From: Phoronis ovalis
Taxonomy: Eukaryota > Phoronida > Phoronidae
Direction of reading: 5' to 3'
DNA: 13,524 bases
Assembly (NCBI GenBank): GCA_028565635.1
Contig: JAOXYB010037695.1
Location: 1 to 13,524, forward strand
In this document: positions 1-6,521 of the stretch, one piece after another
Numbering within the stretch: the first letter of the stretch is position 1
Layout of the letters: each line of letters begins with the position of its first letter
Program-made: the position numbers and the translations under genes
Notes under the pieces: generated by a model
The model's database searches: none
Told to the model about the DNA's origin: nothing
The model's input: the letters and a program-made list of their open reading frames with translations, nothing else

Positions 1-221
1 TGCGAGTAACATACGATTTAAGTTTCAAATGGATATCACATTGCCTTCTTGAGATATCTCGATAACAGTGAATTTGATGCGGCGGACGCGGCGGTTACAG
101 GGTAAATCCAAAGTACCTCCAGCCTACTGCTGGGGGTACAATAACATGTACATGTCAGAAACAAAACTGGCTTTTTTGAAAAGATTTGGTTGCCAAGCAG
201 TATTATGGAAAATTGTTCAAA
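1..221 (-). other. PITPNA/B: Presumed PITP 3' untranslated region, cut by the window edge
   Basis: Lies downstream of the PITP stop codon on the same strand. I see no AATAAA or ATTAAA on the minus strand here, so the transcript probably ends beyond base 1. A short GC-rich run (CGG-type triplets) sits at 78-94 in otherwise AT-rich DNA. Confidence 0.5.
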
Positions 222-248
222 CTACTTGCTGTTTGAGGAGCAAGTTCT
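222..248 (-). CDS. PITPNA/B: PITP terminal coding exon (tentative)
   Basis: Encodes RTCSSNSK and a TAG after a 46-nt intron with a pyrimidine-rich acceptor ending in CTCAG. The tail is variable among PITPs, so homology cannot confirm it. If the intron is retained, the protein ends ...LDE-VG instead (264 aa). Another acceptor near 125 would give a longer, unrelated tail. The intron is far shorter than all others in the window. Confidence 0.6.
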   Translation of the reverse strand, partial: RTCSSNSK

Positions 249-3200
249 CTGAGAATTTAGAAGAATGATTTGGCATGGAATATTCTTAACCTACCTCATC
301 CAGTTCTTGCTTCGTTTTCTCTTCTAATGCTCGGATATCTTCCATTGTCATGCCATACCAGTTATCAGTCCAACAGAACACTTGTCGGTGAAAATTCCTA
401 AACAAGCGTGGATATTGCTGCAAAGATTAAAGTATTATTTCAACATCAAGCATATTATGTGGACATTACCAAATGTTGAAAAAGTCGATACCACTGAATC
501 TCTTGTATAAAACTAAACAGAACAGGATAACTATCAAAGGCGAAAAGATAATATTTTTTACAGAATTGGCTTCTGGTGTTTTTTTTGATGTTCAACAGAC
601 ATTAGCCTCGTAATCAACACCCGTGTGTGTCACCTGATGAGGTGGTGCCTCCTTGGGGTTATGATTTTCCCCCACTAGATAATTACCATTATAACAATAT
701 AGGGAAAAATGTCTTCCAATTATTTAGACGTCTTATGCTTTAAAACAGTGATTGAAAGTTATGAAATACAACCTGCAACTAAGCATAAAATATCACTTTT
801 AATGGTTAACTATGATTGTACAAACTCGTATGAATACAAAAGAGCAGCTATTGAAATTCAAACTACTCCATTTTATTTAAGGTGGAGAATATCGTTTAGT
901 AAAACTTATTAATGCTTCATACTTTATATTCAATTTTGAATAATTGAATGAAAAGTCAGACAAATAAAAGTATACATATTTAAAAGGTGTATAAAATAAA
1001 CTTAATAAATAACTTCTGAATGATATTTAGCACCTAAAAGGGTTTTCAAATTTATACTGATAACACAACAGAGTTAATCAAATTGCGCATAACCACCTAC
1101 CCCTTGTATAAATTTTTCTACTCTTCCCTGCAGACCCCACCATTTAAATTCCACGCTGACCAATTTATAGCAACACATTACAGGGTCTACATTCTGTATC
1201 CATTTTCCTGCTAATGGACCACGACCTGTCTTTTCAGACTTGAACTTTCCTGGGTCTTCATCTTCCTTATAATCCTACAGTGAAAACATTCTCAAGAGGT
1301 TTTACCAAAACATTAACTATGACATCCAACTTTTAACATTTACTTATAACATATTTAATTTTTAGTGAATCATAGTAACAGTGTACTTCTGAACTTGTAT
1401 TGTCCATTGTATCTTCAGGGTAAATACATCATTCACAACTCACATGATTATTTTGGTGGTTATCAAGATTTTACATAATAAAAAAACAGGAATGACAAGA
1501 GTTAAAGTATCAAGTTTTAAACTCCCCCCGAACAGAATGAACATGTATGTTTGGCCTTATACAATAGTCTATTATTTTACATCGAAATTTTAAACTTCTA
1601 ACAGGAAAGTTGTTAGCTGTGAAGTAATGCAAACTACATGTATGTGCTAATGAACAGAAATATAGGCTAACATGATTATAAACAAAATCTCATCTACCTT
1701 GTGATCAACATGGTCATTAGCTATATCCAAGTGAATTACTTTCCTCTTCCTTAAACTCTCCGGATCTAGTTTGTGAGCCTGAAGTGACAACAACACATAA
1801 ACATTATTACTAAGTGAAACAATAAACAAGTTTTATTTGGCTGAATGCAAATTAGCATTCAGAAAGATGACACTTATAAACACAAAAAAGACTTCTGAAG
1901 ATCTTCAGAGCACGCTGCTGAGAGTAACTTTTAACTGAAAACACACTGAATGGTTTTAGTTGCAGCAGCTTATCCACTATGTATTAGCTTCAAGATACAT
2001 TAGTTCTTCTATTTCATTACATGTCACTCAAAAGAAAAAATCCAAATAAAAAAGTCCATTAAATTGTTAAAGAGGGCTTCAAGGGGTTAATGGTTCGACT
2101 GTTTATGATGATTTTCATTTCTTTTAAAAGAAAATGAGCCTTCTTAGAGCACAAACACTGTTCATGAAAAATTTCAAAGTAAAAAACTTAGTTAATTAAC
2201 CTAAAGATTAATGTACATGCTCACAAGAGAAAATGAGACTAATAGCAGATACTCACATTTTCTGTAGTTCCTCTATCTGGTAAGTGCATTGTTTCTATTT
2301 TAATATAAAAATTTTCTTTCATATAATCAGGATTCTGAAGAAAAAATATTCATATGACATTAGTCATCTGCATACATTGTAAAGATCACTGCCAGTGAAG
2401 AAAATATGATGAAATTTGGACAAAAAGTCATACTGATATTTCATACTTCATACAAAATTGCAACTGGGAACAGAGGAGTCTTCAAATTAATCATTTATTA
2501 CAGAAACTCTCCTTTTACGCAAATTTCACCATTCTGATTCGTAACACAAGTCAAAGATCAATTCAAAATAGCAAGTAACATATTATACCTACCGAAATAT
2601 ACGTTCTACAATATGGATATGCATTCCAAGCTTCTTCATGAATTTCTAATGAGCCCTTAGGTGCCAATAAACGTATAAAAGCTGGAACTTTGCTGTAAAG
2701 AAGCAAAGGACAATAGAATTAAAAATATGCACCTGTGTAGTAAAAGTACAGATTAGCAGTTAGCATTTTTTTTGACTTGCCCAAATTGCCACTGGTTTTG
2801 TACTTAAAATTTAAATTGCATAACATGAGTGCATAGTTGAAATCATTGTACTGTATTTTTTAAATTAATCGCCCTGGGTGATTATTAAAAAACAAACCTT
2901 CCAGGGGGAGTGATTATTTGAAGGGGTCGATTATTAGAGAGCGGTGATTATTGATTTATTTTTGCACTCCTGGCATGAATATTTTTTAAAACCTTTTTTG
3001 GATATACATACAAAAGATTTTCAAGACTTCTACTTATCAATAAATCAGTTTATTTAGCTGAAATTAGGTCTGTAATGCAAACATTTTATGATTATAACAA
3101 TAAAGGGGTAAGTTGCTAGAAAAACAGAAACTGAATGTGACCGCATGCTTTAGCTATTCTTAAAAGTGATCAGATTGTTGGTCATGTACTAGAAGAAATC

Positions 3201-6127
3201 TGTGCAGTTATAAACCACCTTGCTCATCATGGAAACACAATTATCATGATTCGAAATTACTGGCGAAAAATGCAAATCATCTCCAGCTATTATCAGCATG
3301 GAAATTTCTGTATATTATAGGTGATAAGCTGAAGTTCATTTTATGAGCCTAAAAGCATATTAAAGAAAATGTGAGGAGATATTACTAATAAATAGTATCT
3401 TTGAAACTCAATTGCTCTTTTAAGAGCCAAAACATCAGCCAGAAAGAGCTAATACCCACAACATGGTTTTCATCATATTTTGAATAGATTGTAGATCAGA
3501 GGCAAAAAAATTAATTCTTGCCACCCTAGTTAGAATGCCTTTAAATATTAACTTAATCTGAGCAGCCATCTATTGGAAATATAAATCAGTTATGTCCTTC
3601 ATCAATATCTCTAAGACTGATGAAAAGAATTAATTTCTTAAGTTATTGATTTTGCTTGGTTTTCAGATTTATCTGTGCTAGCAGGCTGAGAATCTTTACT
3701 ATTATACATAAACCTTTACCTGATTGAAACGTACAAAATAACTGCTAGCTACTTTCCAATTTTACTAATTACGACAATTTTTGAAACATCATTGTATTTT
3801 AAAGAAAGTTGTTTTATGCAGTTTTAGAGAATTCCATAAAGTGTCAAAACCTGCATCTATCACTTTTAGTTGACCCAGGAACCTCCTGAGACAAAACAGT
3901 CTGCAATAACAATAGTTAAATGTAGTTCTTATCTTACATTCAGAATTAACATGGCAAATACTGTCACGTACAGTTCATTACTTAGCCTTTTATAATAAAT
4001 CAAATACTGTTACGGTGTGCTCACAACAACATCCTTAAAAATTAAATAGTAATTCACATAATACTCTTATAAACACTGGTCTATTCCTTAATTCTTTGGA
4101 AATCTCAGTTAAATAATGTCACTAAATGTTAATTACTCTAAAAGTCTGCATGATACAACAGTTGGTATTTGCATTCTATACACCTGTCAGTAATTTATTT
4201 ACTTCCAATATTCCAAGCGAGGTATACTGCATATGCTATCGTAACTGGCAGTGAGAGTAATAACTGCAATCACAATTAACCTTTGGAAGACAACTTTTAC
4301 TAGATGTCCTTTGGAAGATTTAGTTTCAAGATTTTTAATCAAATTTATGTAGACAAACAACAAACTTGCAAAATATTAATCTGGGGTAAAACCTATGTTC
4401 ACAGAAACTGATTTCTAGTGATAAAAACAATCATATCAGCATAACATGTATAAAATCAGTACTTGTAAAATGAAGTTGTAGTAGTGCAGTGAATGACAGT
4501 GTGCATAATCACATACCTGGCTAAGTGATAGATCTTGTGCGTAAACTGTCCCTTTGTATAACTTCCATCATATAGAGGTTGTTTGGGAGCATTTTCCTGG
4601 GTCATTGGCTCATTTTTTAGCACCTCAATGCCTTCCCCGCCACCAGTTTCATTCTTACTGACTTCTGCTACTGAATATAGTTGAGCAACTTGGTACTACA
4701 AAAGAGACAAGCTACATCAGTACTATAGTACAGGCTTGACACCTGCTGAAAATAAGTAGTAGCCCTATGGGCCAGCTGTGTTCCAAATCAAGTGGACACA
4801 TTTAATTTCTGGGAACCCAGTATTTTTTGTGTGAATGTTCGCCTGTGAAAAAAATTGACAAGCAAAAAAAAAAACCCAATCCTTTTTTAGAAATGATACG
4901 CAATTTCCGGTTGTTATTTACTTGCCCAAACGACGACCGGAAGCATCTCTTTGTATTAGGATGTTAAAAATAGTTCAAATCATAATAAATTATACGCTTT
5001 TATGAACGTTGAGAACTCCTGCTTGGACATTTATAGGCTTTCTTAGCCGTTGACTTGAAACTGAGAGAAATGGCAATGTGACCGGGAGCCAGTAGGTGGC
5101 CCGTCGGACCAACAGCCACTGCAATTCATGTGGCCCGAACAACATTTTAGTGGCCTCGGGCTCTCAGACCAGCGTAGATGTCGAGCCCTGTAGTGCAGAG
5201 TGTGACCAAGAAAAAGTTTACTTACAGCGAAAATGATATCATTTCAATGTGGCAAAATGTTGACACTTAGGGTGCATGGCCCTGAGCTATAGTCGAGTTG
5301 TAAAAACAAGTTGACAGTATGATAATTTAAGGAAAATTAGCATGCTATCGAGTTGTCGACTTGTTTTACAACTTGAGTATAGCTCATGGCCAAACAGCAA
5401 TTAATAATTAAGCTTGATTTAAAATATCAACAAGCATTACTTCTTTAGCACCTAGATGAGTGACAAGCTAAACATTTCCTTCTATACATATGCAGATATA
5501 GAGCATTGCACAAGATCTAGAACATTGTCCAGGAAACGATCCAGGAAATCCATACAATCATATCACATACACTCTTTTATGGACATATCTTTTAATAGTT
5601 GTCTAAGAACTTCATTGAGACAATGGAGCATATGCACTGAGGGTGTAAACTCCGAGTGTAAAAACACATGACCAGTACAAAGTTCAACCGATATATCAAT
5701 ATCTGATCATATAATAAAATTATCTATCTACTAATAAAGTACTATAGTATTGATTCCAGCTGAGATGTGGTTCCTGTGTTTCCTTTATTGTAATTAAGCA
5801 ATGAAAATTATTCTTTAACAACATACCTCTTCAACTGTCATAGGAAGAACAACGCGACTGAAAATAATTACAAAACATTAATTAAAAGATACAAACAAAA
5901 ATTTCATTTCACAAACGACAATATCAACCGTGTCATTACTCAATGATTCAGTGTCCGGAGAGTCAGTCAACTTCATTTCAAAAGGAAATCATGTCTTAAT
6001 ATTTATAGAAAAACATCATTTTATTAGTTACACACAAAGTTGATGATTAGATTTTACCCAGGAACAAATTTGAACACAATCTGAAAAGAAATTAATATAA
6101 AACTTACTATTCATATATGAGAGGCAT
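222..6127 (-). CDS. PITPNA/B: Class I phosphatidylinositol transfer protein (PITPNA/PITPNB-like), 9 coding exons, 270 aa
   Basis: This cytosolic lipid carrier exchanges phosphatidylinositol and phosphatidylcholine between membranes and feeds phosphoinositide synthesis. Coding exons in gene order are 6127-6108, 5857-5827, 4695-4517, 2692-2593, 2334-2257, 1778-1698, 1274-1101, 417-295 and 248-222. They sum to 813 nt, which is 270 aa plus TAG, close to the family's usual 270-271. Family signatures read directly: MPLIYEYRVVLP at the start, [10 protein letters not shown] (30-39), [34 protein letters not shown] and FKWWGLQ. Aligned by eye to mammalian PITP-alpha, the lipid-contact residues are kept: T69 (T59), K71 (K61), N100 (N90), C105 (C95) and E254 (E248). 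The phosphosite S176 (S166) and the membrane-docking pair W208-W209 (W203-W204) are also kept. About 10 extra residues precede T69 and about 5 are missing before CCYKL. Assignment to the family is firm. The alpha/beta distinction is a vertebrate duplication and is not applicable. The last small exon is the least certain part. Confidence 0.96.
249..1100 (-). other. PITP introns 8 (249-294) and 7 (418-1100)
   Basis: Intron 8 is 46 nt. Intron 7 is AT-rich with no supported nested gene. A 67-codon plus-strand frame at 709-912 has no recognisable motif. A small stem (CACCT-GATG-AGGTG) lies at 631-644. Confidence 0.7.
295..417 (-). CDS. PITPNA/B: PITP coding exon 8
   Basis: Residues 222-262, with [15 protein letters not shown] and [19 protein letters not shown]. 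This is the C-terminal helix that covers the lipid cavity; E254 aligns with E248 of PITP-alpha. TTTGCAG acceptor, GTAGGT donor, phase 0. Confidence 0.96.
1101..1274 (-). CDS. PITPNA/B: PITP coding exon 7
   Basis: Residues 164-221. It holds the phosphosite-bearing [12 protein letters not shown] (S176) and the membrane-docking FKWWGLQ (W208, W209). About five residues of the mammalian loop before the CxYKL motif are absent. CTGTAG acceptor, GTAGGT donor, phase 0. Confidence 0.97.
1275..2256 (-). other. PITP introns 6 (1275-1697) and 5 (1779-2256)
   Basis: AT-rich introns without coding signal. Intron 5 carries three short palindromes: CTGAATGC/GCATTCAG (1841-1862, 6-nt spacer), the 16-bp TCTGAAGATCTTCAGA (1894-1909), and TTTCTTTTAAAAGAAA (2118-2133). 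Confidence 0.7.
1698..1778 (-). CDS. PITPNA/B: PITP coding exon 6
   Basis: Residues 137-163, beginning AHKLDPES and including VIHLDIAND, equivalent to the mammalian VHKLEPEAW and VYIDIAD. CACTTCAG acceptor, GTAGAT donor, phase 0. The frame runs on into the intron, so length alone does not mark the ends; homology does. Confidence 0.94.
2257..2334 (-). CDS. PITPNA/B: PITP coding exon 5
   Basis: Residues 111-136, [20 protein letters not shown] and onward. It matches the family's EYMKEDFLIKIET segment; the Trp of the mammalian ETWHKPD is Met here. CTTCAG acceptor, GTGAGT donor, phase 0 on both sides. Confidence 0.96.
2593..2692 (-). CDS. PITPNA/B: PITP coding exon 4
   Basis: Completes Ser77 and encodes residues 78-110. 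It includes [12 protein letters not shown] and NAYPYCRT, with lipid-contact N100 and C105 (the residue equivalent to Cys95 of PITP-alpha). TTTACAG acceptor, GTAGGT donor, ends phase 0. Confidence 0.97.
2879..2952 (+). repeat. Short tandem array of GATTATT units, 17-bp period
   Basis: GATTATT starts at 2880, 2912, 2929 and 2946; the last three are exactly 17 bp apart and the first is 32 bp upstream. The spacers are G-rich (for example TGAAGGGGTC). This looks like a decayed fragment of an interspersed or minisatellite repeat. The family was not identified. Confidence 0.6.
3413..3450 (+). other. Histone mRNA 3'-end-like stem-loop plus purine-rich element
   Basis: GCTCT-TTTA-AGAGC (3414-3427) has the five-pair stem and four-base loop of replication-dependent histone 3' ends. 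A purine-rich AGAAAGAGCT begins 13 nt after the last C of the stem region (3441-3450), where a U7-binding element would sit. The outermost pair is broken (T instead of G) and no histone reading frame is visible upstream, so it may be chance. Confidence 0.25.
4517..4695 (-). CDS. PITPNA/B: PITP coding exon 3
   Basis: Residues 18-76 plus two bases of Ser77. It carries the near-invariant [10 protein letters not shown] (30-39) and the lipid-contact T69 and K71 in QFTHKIYHL. The loop between NEP (46-48) and T69 is about ten residues longer than in mammalian PITPs. TTTTGTAG acceptor, GTATGT donor, ends phase 2. Confidence 0.96.
5070..5185. repeat. GC-richer, repeat-like island inside PITP intron 2
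   Basis: Base composition changes abruptly from the AT-rich surroundings. The motif TGGCC recurs at about 25-30 base steps (GTGGCCCG twice, then AGTGGCCTCGGG). On the minus strand a 51-codon frame from an ATG at 5145 to TAA at 4990 crosses it; its start reads [19 protein letters not shown]. The likeliest origin is an old transposable-element fragment. Neither protein nor repeat family was recognised. Confidence 0.4.
5278..5391. repeat. Long imperfect inverted repeat (about 38-bp arms, 37-nt loop)
   Basis: The left arm 5278-5316 and right arm 5354-5391 pair with about four mismatches and one bulge. The outer ends read GGCC[C/A]TGAGCTATA and the inner part AGTTGTAAAA(A)CAAGT. The loop partly repeats the arm sequence (CTATCGAGTTG). 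It could be a foldback MITE or a hairpin-RNA precursor carried in the PITP intron. No clear target-site duplication was seen. Confidence 0.7.
5827..5857 (-). CDS. PITPNA/B: PITP coding exon 2
   Basis: A 31-nt exon that completes Tyr7 and encodes [10 protein letters not shown] (8-17), the first beta strand of the PITP fold. TTTTCAG acceptor, GTATGT donor, ends phase 0. Confidence 0.94.
6108..6127 (-). CDS. PITPNA/B: PITP coding exon 1 (start codon)
   Basis: Encodes MPLIYE plus the first two bases of Tyr7. The ATG at 6127-6125 has G at -3. The exon ends at a consensus GTAAGT donor (6107-6102), phase 2. Mammalian PITPs begin with the comparable MVLLKEYRV, which fixes this start. Confidence 0.93.
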
Positions 6128-6161
6128 CTCTCCGCCTTAGCAGGGTGGAAATGGAAATGAG

Positions 6162-6173
6162 CCAATGACGTCA
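6162..6173. promoter_or_regulatory. CCAAT box overlapping a perfect CRE (TGACGTCA)
   Basis: CCAATGACGTCA combines a CCAAT box (6162-6166) with the full 8-bp palindromic cAMP response element (6166-6173), sharing one base. It is about 35-45 bases upstream of the PITP ATG and about 190 upstream of the other gene's ATG. CREB/ATF and NF-Y type factors bind such sites. Use here is inferred. Confidence 0.55.
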
Positions 6174-6191
6174 TAACTTGGTTATAAAATT

Positions 6192-6207
6192 TCTCGGACT
6201 TCCGAGA
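6192..6207. promoter_or_regulatory. ETS-like site inside a 7-bp perfect inverted repeat
   Basis: TCTCGGA-CT-TCCGAGA is a perfect inverted repeat. It contains ACTTCCG (6198-6204), the complement of the ETS consensus CGGAAGT, which is common in animal bidirectional promoters. Confidence 0.45.
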
Positions 6208-6359
6208 CCAAAATTATGACAAAAAACTATATTAAAAAGTTTAAGAGCGAATACTAGTTTCTGTACATTAAAAATGACAATATAAATCGTGGTTGTATAA
6301 CAAACAATATTTTTTTTGTAACAAGGTGAAGGTCCTGGGGTCAAAGTTTACAGGCAAGC

Positions 6360-6521
6360 ATGGGAGTTCCAGGGATTGTGGATGTTCTATTTGCTCATCC
6401 AATTTTTACCGGATTTGTCGGTGCAGTTTCTATTTATATCCTATGGAAATGGCTGACTGATAAACCTGTTCCTAAAATAAAGTCTTTCCCAATAAAATAT
6501 CCGACTGACAGTGAAAACAAG
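6360..6521 (+). CDS. GGR-family oxidoreductase exon 1
   Basis: Residues 1-54. The hydrophobic segment around FTGFVGAVSIYILWKW (16-31) is followed by a Lys/Pro-rich linker, suggesting a membrane-anchored enzyme. Ends AAG|GTTAGC, phase 0. The frame stays open past the donor to 6752, but homology resumes only at 6915. Confidence 0.85.

Larger units (their letters stand above)
2693..4516 (-). other. PITP intron 3, 1824 bp, the largest intron in the gene
   Basis: No coding potential recognised on either strand. It contains the GATTATT tandem repeat (2879-2952), a histone-3'-end-like stem-loop (3413-3450), and an 11-bp direct repeat CCTTTGGAAGA at 4280-4290 and 4308-4318. The rest is AT-rich filler with short homopolymers. 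Confidence 0.65.
4696..5826 (-). other. PITP intron 2, 1131 bp, with repeat-like insertions
   Basis: It contains an 11-A run (4864-4874), inverted TTCCGGT/ACCGGAA sites (4905-4942), a GC-richer island (about 5070-5185) and a long hairpin (5278-5391). The stretch 5400-5826 is AT-rich with no supported gene. A 71-codon frame at 5456-5671 looks incidental. Confidence 0.65.
6128..6359. promoter_or_regulatory. Shared intergenic region, probable bidirectional promoter
   Basis: Only 232 bases separate the PITP ATG (minus strand) from the oxidoreductase ATG (plus strand), so both 5' UTRs and core promoters must lie here unless first exons are remote. It contains a palindromic CRE with an abutting CCAAT box (6162-6173), TATAAAA (6183-6189), an ETS-type ACTTCCG within an inverted repeat (6192-6207), and nuclear-receptor-like half-sites (6324-6350). 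Transcription starts cannot be placed from sequence. Confidence 0.6.

Noticed and set aside
68-268. 66-codon plus-strand frame
   Set aside because: It runs antisense through the PITP 3' end, and no family motif was recognised. It has neither splice support nor a plausible neighbour.
709-912. 67-codon plus-strand frame in PITP intron 7
   Set aside because: No motif, antisense to the gene, and of a length expected by chance in 13.5 kb.
3000-3413. A histone gene upstream of the stem-loop
   Set aside because: No histone-fold sequence is visible in any frame that I read.
4740-4874. SINE ending in the 11-A run
   Set aside because: No RNA polymerase III box A/B motifs or target-site duplication were found, and A-runs are common here.
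5456-5671. 71-codon plus-strand frame in PITP intron 2
   Set aside because: The Ser/Arg-rich look comes from a short internal duplication (TCCAGGAAA twice). No homology was recognised.
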